From Flavobacteriales bacterium (lineage in GTDB: Bacteria; Bacteroidota; Bacteroidia; Flavobacteriales_D; Cryomorphaceae), in contig SLDS01000128.1 in NCBI GenBank assembly GCA_007125175.1, forward strand, positions 1-39,460: a DNA stretch of 39,460 nucleotides, given 5' to 3'. Positions within the stretch are counted from its first letter, which is position 1. Each line of letters opens with the position of its first letter. Under the pieces are notes generated by a model. That model saw only the letters and a list, made by a program, of their open reading frames with translations. It ran no database searches and had not been told where the DNA came from. This document shows positions 24,756 to 32,771 of this stretch, one piece after another. A program made the position numbers and the translations under genes.

Positions 24756-25893
24756 ATCCGGAGCCCCGGCTGCCCGCAGATCTCCCGAAATCGCCCTGAG
24801 GCCCTGCATCGGCATTGGGAATGAAGTGCAAATCGCGCTGGGGATAGGGCACCTGAATGCCATTTGCGCGAAACTCCTTGTCGATCTCGAAGCGGATTTC
24901 GCTCAGCAAGGTTTCGACCACCCAGGTCTTACGGGCCCAGAAGTACACGTTGAAATGCAGCCCGTTTTCACCAAAATCCTCAAAGCGAACGATGATTTCC
25001 CTGTTCTTGCTCACGTCGGGATGCCGCAGGGCGCAGCCGTAGAGTATCTCCTTCACCTGCTGGGTGTCGCTGCCAAACTTCACGCGGGTGCTGATGCTAA
25101 ATCGGGTGAGTTCCGTGCCATGACTCCAGTTCACCACCTTCTCGCCCACCAGGTTGGAATTGGGAATGATAATGTACTTGCCGTCGCGGGTGAGCACCTT
25201 GGAGGTGCGTATATCGATCTGCTGCACGCGTGCCACAAGGCCGTTTACCTCAATCACATCGCCCACCTTCACCGGACCCTCGAAGAGGATGACAAGGCCC
25301 GCTACAAGGTCGTAGAAGAGGTGCTGCAAGCCAAAGCCAATACCCACGAGTAGCGCCCCTATACCACCGATGATGAGCTTCATATCGATGCCTATGCTGG
25401 TGAGGCCAGCGATCAGGGCAAAGCCGTAGAGGCCGTACTTGGTGAGCTTGTAGATGGTATACTCCTTGCCCTCATCGATCCATGCCTTACGGGAAAAGTT
25501 CTTGCGCAGGATGATGCGCACGAAGCGCGACAATATGCGGGCAAAGATGATGATCAGTACGAGGACGAGTATCTTGCCCAGGCTGATATTGACCCCTTCC
25601 AGCTTGAAAATGCGGTAGGAGAGCAGCAGCTCGAGCACATCGTAAAGGCCAAGACCCGAGATGGCCAGCACCACAGCGAGCAGTACGATGGTGGTGCGGC
25701 CCACGCGCAGGATAATGGCCTCCTTCTCTTTGTCGAAGCGATCCAATGACCGCAATTGCCGATGAACCAGTCTTCTAAAAAGCTTTAGCAGAAAGCGTGT
25801 GGCAAAGACAATGATCAGGAGGAGCAGGAGCTTGCTCAAGGTAAGCTCGAACACGTCTGATTCGTAAAGGGTATAATTGAGAATGTCGCTCAT
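24742..25893 (-). CDS. MscS-family mechanosensitive channel
   Basis: This 383-residue inner-membrane protein belongs to the small-conductance mechanosensitive channel family, which opens under membrane tension to release solutes on hypo-osmotic shock. Hydrophobic segments lie at about 18-38, 65-85, 105-128 and 155-175, and the pore-lining helix is IIGGIGALLVGIGFGLQHL with the Gly/Ala pattern of TM3. The cytoplasmic beta domain contains GPVKVGDVIEVNG and IIIPNSNLVGEKVVNWS. The last 25 residues are a Gly/Ser-rich tail. It follows dnaG by 31 nt and is probably the last gene of that run; its 3' end overlaps recJ. Confidence 0.92.
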   Translation of the reverse strand: MSDILNYTLYESDVFELTLSKLLLLLIIVFATRFLLKLFRRLVHRQLRSLDRFDKEKEAIILRVGRTTIVLLAVVLAISGLGLYDVLELLLSYRIFKLEGVNISLGKILVLVLIIIFARILSRFVRIILRKNFSRKAWIDEGKEYTIYKLTKYGLYGFALIAGLTSIGIDMKLIIGGIGALLVGIGFGLQHLFYDLVAGLVILFEGPVKVGDVIEVNGLVARVQQIDIRTSKVLTRDGKYIIIPNSNLVGEKVVNWSHGTELTRFSISTRVKFGSDTQQVKEILYGCALRHPDVSKNREIIVRFEDFGENGLHFNVYFWARKTWVVETLLSEIRFEIDKEFRANGIQVPYPQRDLHFIPNADAGPQGDFGRSAGSRGSGFSSQ

Positions 25894-25924
25894 AGTGGCT
25901 TCCCGGGGCTATACGGGATGAATC

Positions 25925-27877
25925 TTAGAGGATAGCGGTCCCAAAATACGAACTGAGATGGACTTTGAGCCGATCCAGACGAATTTTCTCCAGGAGGAGC
26001 AAATGTAGTTCATCCACCTCAGAGCAGTCCTTGATCTTGAGCTCAAGCTCAGAAATCATGTGCATCACACGCTTCAGCTTGAGACGCATCAAGGGGTCGA
26101 AGGCCGTTTGCTTGAGGTTTTCTTCCTCCGACTCGGTGTAGATGTGGTACTTCGCCTCCCAATTTTCGCTGAGCTCGTAAGGCTCAGAAATGAGCTCTGC
26201 CACAAGGGGGCTGAGCTCGTGATCGTTCACAAAATAATTGACATCGGGAAATGAGCCCTGCGCCTCAAAGCGCTCCCGAAACACTTCCACAATTTTGCGG
26301 TAAGCAGGGGTGTAAAAGTCAATGCCATCGGTGAAAAGCTCGTGCAGTACATACTCTGCCAGTGGCACATGCAGCTCCTCACTCTCATCTCCTTCCTCTT
26401 CTTCCGGCTCGAGCTCTATGCTGATCTCCTTATTGCCGTAAGTGAGCAGGACACGGGCTATTTCGCGTTCATAGATGCTTTCATCAGCTTTGGGCGGGCC
26501 CTCTTGAGGAGGTGCAGCGAGCACATCCAGTGGCAAATCCGACTCCCGCTCCTCGCGAATGGCCTGTCGGCGTTGCTCCCGGCGTATGATCTTATTGATC
26601 TCATTGTGGATCACCTGCGCAGCAATGCCCAGCTGTCTGCTGCACTTCTCCACGTAAGTGCTGCGCACGATCTGATCCTTGACCAGGGCGAGGCTCTCCA
26701 CCATGCGCCGCACGGCTTCGGCCTTCTTGATAGGCTCGCTGTCCGCGCCATCGGGCAGCATCACTTTCGTGAAAAAATCGATGAAATCAACCGCTTCTTC
26801 TTCGATAAAGGTCTCCAATTCATCCTGGCTCACCGCCCGGGCGTAAGAATCGGGATCCTGCCCGGTGGGAAAAAGCACCACCCTGGCCTGCACACCTTCT
26901 TGCAGCATGAGATCGATAGCCCGCATGGCGGCCTTGATACCGGCCGAATCGCTGTCGTAGAGTATGCTCACATTGCTGGTAAAGCGCTTGATAAGCAGGA
27001 CTTGCTCGCGCGTAAGGGCCGTACCCGAAGAGGCCACCGCATAGCCGAGCCCGGCTTGATGCAGGGAGATTACATCGGTATAGCCCTCTACCAAGAGGCA
27101 ATGATTTTTTTGTACAATGCTGCGCTTGCCTTCGTAGATACCGTAGAGCACCCGGCTCTTTTCGTAGAGGGGGCTTTCGGGTGAGTTGAGGTATTTTACC
27201 TTATTGTCGCTGCGCAGGGTGCGCCCGGCAAAGGCGATGTTTCGGCCACTCACATTGCGGATGGGAAAGATGACCCTTGCCCGGAAAAAATCGTAGGCCC
27301 CGTACTCTCCTTGCTTGATGAGGCCGAGTGTACCCATGTGCTCCTCATTGTGCCCTGCCTCCACGGCGGCCTTGAGCAATGCGTCGCGCTGATCGGGGGC
27401 ATATCCCAAGCCGAAGGTCTCAATGGTAGCATCGGAAAATTCACGCTCTCTGAAATAGCTCAATCCCACACTGCGCCCTTCCTCGCTTTCCCAGAGATTT
27501 TGTCGGAAATGCTCAAATGCAAAATCATTGACAAGGGCCAGACTTTCGCGCAAGCTCACCTCCTCGGCCTGCTCCTTGCTCACTTCGGTCTCCTCCACCT
27601 CTATGCCGTACTTACCGGCCAGATAGCGCAGGGCTTCGGGATAGGTCATGTTCTCGAGCTCCATGAGGAAGCTCACAGCATTGCCGCCCTTGCCGGAGCT
27701 GAAGTCCTTAAAAATGCCTTTGGAGGGCGATACGAAGAAGGAAGGTGTTTTCTCATTGGTCCAGGGACTGAGGCCCTTGAAGTTAGACCCAGCTTTCTTG
27801 AGCTGTACGAAGTCGCCAATGACCTCCTCAATGTGCACAGCATCAAAGATGCGGCTGATGGTGGCTTGAGAAATCAC
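25925..27877 (-). CDS. dnaG: DNA primase DnaG lacking the zinc-ligand residues
   Basis: DnaG makes RNA primers for replication. Taking GTG 27877 as start gives 650 residues beginning VISQATISRIFDAVHIEEV, the family's standard N-terminus. Any start further upstream would run through the preceding lipoprotein gene in another frame. The N-terminal CHC2 region is recognisable (GLSPWTNEKTPSFFVSP, GIFKDFSSGKGGNAVSF), but the four zinc ligands C-x2-H ... C-x2-C are replaced by Ser37, Thr40, Asp58 and Ser61. The Toprim motifs VEGYTDV and LYDSDSAG are intact, so catalysis should remain. The C-terminal helicase-binding part is divergent. The gene starts one base after the lipoprotein stop. Loss of zinc ligands may be usual in related Flavobacteriia; I recall similar sequences but cannot check. 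Confidence 0.93.
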   Translation of the reverse strand: MISQATISRIFDAVHIEEVIGDFVQLKKAGSNFKGLSPWTNEKTPSFFVSPSKGIFKDFSSGKGGNAVSFLMELENMTYPEALRYLAGKYGIEVEETEVSKEQAEEVSLRESLALVNDFAFEHFRQNLWESEEGRSVGLSYFREREFSDATIETFGLGYAPDQRDALLKAAVEAGHNEEHMGTLGLIKQGEYGAYDFFRARVIFPIRNVSGRNIAFAGRTLRSDNKVKYLNSPESPLYEKSRVLYGIYEGKRSIVQKNHCLLVEGYTDVISLHQAGLGYAVASSGTALTREQVLLIKRFTSNVSILYDSDSAGIKAAMRAIDLMLQEGVQARVVLFPTGQDPDSYARAVSQDELETFIEEEAVDFIDFFTKVMLPDGADSEPIKKAEAVRRMVESLALVKDQIVRSTYVEKCSRQLGIAAQVIHNEINKIIRREQRRQAIREERESDLPLDVLAAPPQEGPPKADESIYEREIARVLLTYGNKEISIELEPEEEEGDESEELHVPLAEYVLHELFTDGIDFYTPAYRKIVEVFRERFEAQGSFPDVNYFVNDHELSPLVAELISEPYELSENWEAKYHIYTESEEENLKQTAFDPLMRLKLKRVMHMISELELKIKDCSEVDELHLLLLEKIRLDRLKVHLSSYFGTAIL

Positions 27878-27878
27878 G

Positions 27879-28298
27879 TCAAAGAGGAGAATGCTGAATG
27901 ATGGAATCGGCCTTTTCAGGTTGCACATCCATATCGATGCGCGCCGCCACAACCCCTGTGGTATCGTAAAAGGTCCAAACACCACTGCGCTCATCGCTGT
28001 AATAGCGACCACTGTAGCGCATGATGCCATTGGGGTAAAAGGTAGTGGTAGGCCCCTCCTTGTACCCGTACTTGAAGGTGGTTTCGCTCCACTTGAGTCC
28101 ATTGGGATAGTACGACTCCCAAAGTCCGGAGCGCTTACCATCGATGGTGGTGCCGCGCTTGCTGAGCATGCCGTTCTCGTAATATTCTTCCACCTTTTTT
28201 ACTTCGGGTTCTTTTTGCTCTTCCTTTCCTGACTCGGGCCCGGCACATGCAGCCACGAGCAAAGAGAGCATGACGATGTACAAAAATCTCACATCCAT
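27879..28298 (-). CDS. Lipoprotein with MORN-type (YwqK-like) repeats
   Basis: The 139-residue protein has a lipoprotein signal ending LLVAAC (Cys18), a charged linker of Glu and Lys, then several copies of the two-strand MORN variant: EEYYENGMLSKRG, LWESYYPNGLKWSE, TTFYPNGIMRYSG and VWTFYDTTGVVA. Proteins with these YYPNG-type repeats are frequent in Bacteroidota; some resemble the YwqK antitoxin family, but most have no known role. It should be attached to the membrane facing the periplasm or the surface. It starts 9 nt after the prenyl synthase stop and ends one base before dnaG, so it is clearly part of the same transcript. Confidence 0.85.
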   Translation of the reverse strand: MDVRFLYIVMLSLLVAACAGPESGKEEQKEPEVKKVEEYYENGMLSKRGTTIDGKRSGLWESYYPNGLKWSETTFKYGYKEGPTTTFYPNGIMRYSGRYYSDERSGVWTFYDTTGVVAARIDMDVQPEKADSIIQHSPL

Positions 28299-28307
28299 GG
28301 TATACAG

Positions 28308-29282
28308 CTATTTGTTGCGGTTGATGGTATATGCCACGAGCGCCTCCAAAGCATCTCTGGCCTCTCCTTGATCAAATCTATAAAGAATTTCCATAGCCTG
28401 CTTTCGATGAGATTCCATCTGTGAGGCGGCATAATCGATGCCTCCGCTGCCCAGCACATAATCTATCAATTCCTGCACCTTGGCCTTGTTGCGGTTGTGG
28501 TGCTTGACCGTGCGAATCATCCAGCGCCGCCTGTCGGGCTCGGCGTGCTGGATGGCGTAGATCAGCGGCAGGGTCATTTTCTTTTCTTTGATGTCGATGC
28601 CGGTGGGCTTGCCCAATTGCCCGCCCTTGCTGTAGTCGAATAGGTCGTCTTTGATTTGAAAAGCGATGCCCACAGCATTGCCAAAGGAGCGCATGAGGCT
28701 GCGCTGCTCCTCGTCGCCACCAGCCGAGTAGGCTCCGCATTCACAGCAAGCGGCAATCAATGAGGCTGTCTTTTGGCGGATGATGTCGAAGTAGACCTCT
28801 TCGGTGATATTGAGTTTTCGCGTTTTCTCCATTTGCAGCAGCTCCCCTTCGCTCATTTCGCGCACCGCATGGCTCATGATGCGCAGTAGCTCAAACTCAT
28901 TTTGCTCCACGCTGAGCAGCAATCCCCTGGACAGCAAGTAGTCGCCTACGAGTACGGCGATCTTGTTCTTCCAAAGGGCATTGATGGAGAAAAAGCCCCG
29001 TCTCAAATTGGCATCGTCTACCACATCATCGTGTACAAGTGTAGCCGTGTGCAGGAGCTCGATCAATGAGGCCGCAGTATAAGTACTGTCGCCGACGCTT
29101 CCAACCAATTTTGCCGAAAGGAAGACAAACATAGGCCTCATCTGCTTGCCCTTGCGCTTTACGATGTAGTGCGTAATGCGGTCGAGAAGGGCCGTATTGC
29201 TTTTCATAGAGCCGCGAAAGCGCTCCTCGAAAGTTTCCATTTCGTCGGCTATGGGAGCTTTGATATGCTTTATATCGGCCAT
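28308..29282 (-). CDS. Polyprenyl diphosphate synthase (long-chain trans type)
   Basis: The 324-residue enzyme belongs to the trans-isoprenyl diphosphate synthase family. It has both aspartate-rich motifs: VHDDVVDDANLRRG (first DDxxD at 85-89) and FQIKDDLFDYS (second at 212-216). GKQMRP (45-50) and GKPTGIDIKEKKMTLP are also conserved. The phrasing is closest to octaprenyl/solanesyl synthases that make the side chain of menaquinone, but chain length cannot be fixed from the sequence. I chose ATG 29282 over 29294 because MADIKHIKAP fits the family. It follows the 529-residue secreted-protein gene by 49 nt. Confidence 0.92.
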   Translation of the reverse strand: MADIKHIKAPIADEMETFEERFRGSMKSNTALLDRITHYIVKRKGKQMRPMFVFLSAKLVGSVGDSTYTAASLIELLHTATLVHDDVVDDANLRRGFFSINALWKNKIAVLVGDYLLSRGLLLSVEQNEFELLRIMSHAVREMSEGELLQMEKTRKLNITEEVYFDIIRQKTASLIAACCECGAYSAGGDEEQRSLMRSFGNAVGIAFQIKDDLFDYSKGGQLGKPTGIDIKEKKMTLPLIYAIQHAEPDRRRWMIRTVKHHNRNKAKVQELIDYVLGSGGIDYAASQMESHRKQAMEILYRFDQGEARDALEALVAYTINRNK

Positions 29283-29331
29283 GCAGCGCCGCAAATATCC
29301 GAATTCATAACGATTGAATTGCCACTTCGGC

Positions 29332-30921
29332 TCAATCCTGGCTCAAACGGAAAAATTGCCAGAGGCCATTGCCCACTGTGAGCATGACCATACCGCGCGG
29401 CAGGGCATAGTGAAAATAGGGGGTAAAAATCCCATCGAGGGGAGAGCGCCGGAAGAGCACATGCTTGATGAGCTCACCATTCATGCGGAGCTCGTATAGC
29501 ACGGCCTGCGCATGGGCCGGGCCGCCGAGCACACTGTACTTGGCCCCGGCATGGCTCTCGAGTGGGGCATTGCGATCGTGATCATTGTACACCAGATAGA
29601 GGCTCTCATTCTCATGCCATGATAGGTATGAGGTATAGCTGGCCACCTCGCGCGAGGAGTTTTGAAACTTGGGTATGGTGAGGTTGAACCTGATCTCGCT
29701 TGATGGCAAAATACTGGTGAGCAATATGGTGTCGAAGTGGTAGTTTTCAATGACGAGGTAAGTGCCGGTGGCCGGATTGAAAATGGTGCTGGGCCTGCGG
29801 TCCCTCAATTCACTCACCATGAGCTGCTCATTATTGGGCAGGCTATAGGTGTCATCGAGTTGAAAAAGTGCCAGATCGGGGCGCTCGCTCATGGAGGGAA
29901 GTGGCCTGAACTGGGATTTAAAATTTCTACTGAAGGGATTGAGCCCCTGTGCAGTGATGGCGCCAGTATTGCGGTGGAAGGCCACGGAAAAGGTGCCGGA
30001 CATGACGAGGTCGACCATATTGCTGAAATAGCCAAATACTTGGATATCGCCAGACTCATGAAGGGCTAGCCGCGCCTCGTAAATCCAATAAGTGCCTATG
30101 GACAGAAACTTCTCGCGCACGGTATGCCCCTTCCAGTCGTAACGGATCAATGCATGGTCGCGGCCTATTTTCTTGGCCTTGCTAATCTCCTCTATTCGGC
30201 TCGATGGCAAGGTAATGAGCATGTAGTAGGCGTGGTCGGAATCGAGTAAGGTACCGGTGTATCTCAGATCCTCGATATGATGTGGCAGCTCGATATTCCG
30301 GGCATCAAGCAGACCGAGATCGGAGTTGAACAAGCGCAGCTCACGCTTTTCATTGCGCTCGGCATTGTCCTCCAAGGGGATGCTCACGCAGAGGTAATCG
30401 TCCTGTTCAGAGACATCGATGGAGTAAGGAAGCTTGCGGGCCAGCACTTCGCGCGAGATTTCAGCCAGCATCGTCGGCTCCATGCCCATCTCCAGGCTTG
30501 AGTCCAACTCAAAGGCCCAGAGCTGCACAGCCTCCTTTGACGGATCATCGACAGAGGTGATGAGGTAGCTCCTTCCGGCAAATACGAGGCTCTCCAAGAA
30601 ATAGGGTGTGAAGCCGCCCACCTCTGGGAGCTCCAAACTTTTGCGGCGTAGCACATTGAGGCTATCGGTCTCTATCACAGCCAGGCTGAGGCCCGCCTGC
30701 CGACTCTGAGATTGGCCAAGCAGGTAGAAGTAAGATGAATCTGAGCCAAAAATGTCGACTATGCTCACCTTGGACTCCCACTTGATGCCGGGCCCCCAAA
30801 GCAGCTTCATATCGCCCTGCGCCATCAGAAGTGGCGCCCATAGCAAAGCACAGCAGGACAAAAGCAGGCAGCTTGAGGCCATGGCGCTTGTGAATTTCTG
30901 TTTACCTTTAGCCAGTCTCAT
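29332..30921 (-). CDS. Secreted protein of unknown function
   Basis: The 529-residue protein begins with a basic segment and a hydrophobic stretch (SSCLLLSCCALLWAPLLMAQ) that reads as a cleavable signal peptide. The rest has no membrane segment and consists of alternating beta-like stretches with Tyr and aromatic residues (for example YFYLLGQSQSR, YYMLITLPSS, YLVIENYHFDT, ESLYLVYNDHDRN), suggesting a beta-propeller-like fold. No family was recognised and no T9SS sorting domain is present at the C-terminus. An alternative start is ATG 30882. It diverges from the outer-membrane candidate at 30941 with 19 nt between the starts, and it heads the run leading to dnaG. Confidence 0.75.
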   Translation of the reverse strand: MRLAKGKQKFTSAMASSCLLLSCCALLWAPLLMAQGDMKLLWGPGIKWESKVSIVDIFGSDSSYFYLLGQSQSRQAGLSLAVIETDSLNVLRRKSLELPEVGGFTPYFLESLVFAGRSYLITSVDDPSKEAVQLWAFELDSSLEMGMEPTMLAEISREVLARKLPYSIDVSEQDDYLCVSIPLEDNAERNEKRELRLFNSDLGLLDARNIELPHHIEDLRYTGTLLDSDHAYYMLITLPSSRIEEISKAKKIGRDHALIRYDWKGHTVREKFLSIGTYWIYEARLALHESGDIQVFGYFSNMVDLVMSGTFSVAFHRNTGAITAQGLNPFSRNFKSQFRPLPSMSERPDLALFQLDDTYSLPNNEQLMVSELRDRRPSTIFNPATGTYLVIENYHFDTILLTSILPSSEIRFNLTIPKFQNSSREVASYTSYLSWHENESLYLVYNDHDRNAPLESHAGAKYSVLGGPAHAQAVLYELRMNGELIKHVLFRRSPLDGIFTPYFHYALPRGMVMLTVGNGLWQFFRLSQD

Positions 30922-30940
30922 ATTTTGCGTAAAGCAGGCG

Positions 30941-31630
30941 ATGCATCAAGGGCAGCACCACAAATATATAGCCATTCTCAGTCTTCTCCTTGCTTTTTGG
31001 GCGGGAAGCGCTGCCGCTCAAAATGAGGAAGACGCATACTACGACCTGCCCGACACCATGCCGGCAGTGACTTATGCCCTGAAATTTGACCCTCTACAGG
31101 TGTTTTTGGGCGATTTTCAATTGTACTTCGAAGGAACGATTGCAAAACAATGGAGCATGGAGGTGGGCCTGGGATTTACCCGTCGCGACTACACAGCGAG
31201 TTTTTTTGCCTATGAGCTCGACGATTTTGGTGACAACGTGGACATCCAAACCCGCTATGCCGGTAGCTTGTGGCTCAAGCGCTACTTCTGGGATACCGGT
31301 GAGCTCTACGGACCTTACATGGCTCTTGGTCTCTTGCACAGGCGCCACGACAAGACCTACAATGTGATCAATGAGGCAGGTGAGCTCTCAGGCGCTTCAT
31401 TCGATGACAGCCGAAGCTTCACCAGCCTGATGCTCTTTGGAGGTTTTCAGGCCATACCCATGCAGAGCAATTTCTTCTGCGATTTCTACCTCGGTGCGGG
31501 GCTGCGCTTCCGCGATTTTGATATGGTGAGGAGCACAGACAGCAATGACCCGGATATGTATTCGGTAAGCCGCGAGCAGAGCTGGGTGGGTGCCTTGCAC
31601 CTGGGTATCAAGTTTGGCATTGGCTTTTAG
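30941..31630 (+). CDS. Probable outer-membrane beta-barrel protein
   Basis: The 229-residue protein has a signal peptide (IAILSLLLAFWAGSAAAQ) and then amphipathic strands with aromatic girdles: LQVFLGDFQLYFEG, WSMEVGLGFTRRDYT, SLWLKRYFW, YGPYMALGLLHRRH, FFCDFYLGAGLRFRDFD and ALHLGIKFGIGF at the C-terminus, which ends in Phe as many barrels do. The pattern fits a small outer-membrane barrel of about ten strands; cargo or partner is unknown. I chose ATG 30941 since upstream in-frame starts precede the signal peptide without sense. TACCTTTA at 30903-30910 is a one-mismatch -7 box with no good TTG. It converges with rlmN. Confidence 0.7.
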   Translation: MHQGQHHKYIAILSLLLAFWAGSAAAQNEEDAYYDLPDTMPAVTYALKFDPLQVFLGDFQLYFEGTIAKQWSMEVGLGFTRRDYTASFFAYELDDFGDNVDIQTRYAGSLWLKRYFWDTGELYGPYMALGLLHRRHDKTYNVINEAGELSGASFDDSRSFTSLMLFGGFQAIPMQSNFFCDFYLGAGLRFRDFDMVRSTDSNDPDMYSVSREQSWVGALHLGIKFGIGF

Positions 31631-31671
31631 TACTCAGAGCAAGCTTTTGCTCGGAGCAAATTCGGCTGCTA

Positions 31672-32727
31672 TCAGACCTTTAGGGCCGCTTCGTTCTTGT
31701 TGGCAAGCTGACCACAAGCAGCGTCAATGTCCTTGCCCCTGCTGCGGCGCACATTTACGATGATATTCCGCTCTTCCAAAAAAGCTGCAAAAGCATCCAC
31801 TTTTTCGGGTTCAGCCTGCTCAAAACGGCCATCGTCGATGGGATTGTATTCGATAATGTTCACCTTGCAGGGCACGTGGCGGCAAAATGCGGCAAGCTCT
31901 GCGGCATCTTCGAGGGTATCGTTGAAGTCCTTGAACACGATGTACTCATAGGTAACACGGCTGCCCGTTTTGGCATAGAAGTAGCGCAGGGCATCCGCGA
32001 GCACTTCCAGATTATTGCTCTCGTTGATGGCCATGATCTCATTGCGCTTCACATCATTGGCAGCGTGCAGGGAGAGGGCAAGGTTGAATTTCACCTCATC
32101 ATCGCCCAATTGGCGAATCATCTTAGCGATACCTGCCGTGCTCACCGTGATGCGCTTGGGCGACATGCCAAGACCTTTGTCATCGGCGATGCGCCGGGTG
32201 CTTTCGAGCATATTGGCATAGTTGAGCAGGGGCTCACCCATGCCCATGTACACAATATTGCTGAGGGGCTTATCCCTTAGGATTTCGGCATCCCGATATA
32301 TTTCGGCCACCTGATCATAGATCTCATAGGCCTCCAGATTGCGCATGCGCTTGAGGCGGCCCGTAGCGCAAAAGGCGCAGGCGAGGCTACAGCCTACCTG
32401 AGAGGATATACACGCTGTGGTGCGGCTGCGCGTGGGGATGAGCACCCCCTCCACGATGTGGCCCGAAGCCAACCTGAAGGCGTATTTGATGGTGCCATCG
32501 CTGCTCACCTGCTTATCGGCTATCCCAAGGCTTCTTATCTCAAAGTGGGTATGTAGCTTGTCGCGAAGCTCTTTGGAGAGGTTGCTCATTTCCTCGAAGC
32601 TGCGCGCCCTTTTCGCCCACAACCATTCGTGAATCTGCTTGCCGCGAAAGGCTTTTTCGCCAAGTTCGGCCATGGCTTCCATTAGCGCTTCCCGGCTGTA
32701 CTTGCGGATGTCCTGCTTACTCTTCAC
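31672..32727 (-). CDS. rlmN: 23S rRNA (A2503-C2)/tRNA A37 methyltransferase RlmN
   Basis: RlmN is a radical-SAM enzyme that methylates C2 of A2503 in 23S rRNA and A37 in some tRNAs. With GTG 32727 as start it has 351 residues. The [4Fe-4S] ligands are Cys113, Cys117 and Cys120 in CSLACAFC. The two methyl-transfer cysteines are Cys106 or so in TTACISSQVGC context and Cys338 in DIDAACGQL. YMGMGEPLLNY and LSLHAAND are family motifs. The N-terminal accessory domain (FRGKQIHEWLWAKR) is present. A full -7 match TACCTTTG (32739-32732, reverse) lies only 4 nt before the GTG, which would give a leaderless or nearly leaderless mRNA; no proper -33 is visible. A start at 32796 would overlap the upstream gene. 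Confidence 0.95.
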   Translation of the reverse strand: MKSKQDIRKYSREALMEAMAELGEKAFRGKQIHEWLWAKRARSFEEMSNLSKELRDKLHTHFEIRSLGIADKQVSSDGTIKYAFRLASGHIVEGVLIPTRSRTTACISSQVGCSLACAFCATGRLKRMRNLEAYEIYDQVAEIYRDAEILRDKPLSNIVYMGMGEPLLNYANMLESTRRIADDKGLGMSPKRITVSTAGIAKMIRQLGDDEVKFNLALSLHAANDVKRNEIMAINESNNLEVLADALRYFYAKTGSRVTYEYIVFKDFNDTLEDAAELAAFCRHVPCKVNIIEYNPIDDGRFEQAEPEKVDAFAAFLEERNIIVNVRRSRGKDIDAACGQLANKNEAALKV

Positions 32728-32771
32728 CCTGCAAAGGTACGCAATATGCCTTGGGGGTGGGAGCAGCCAGA

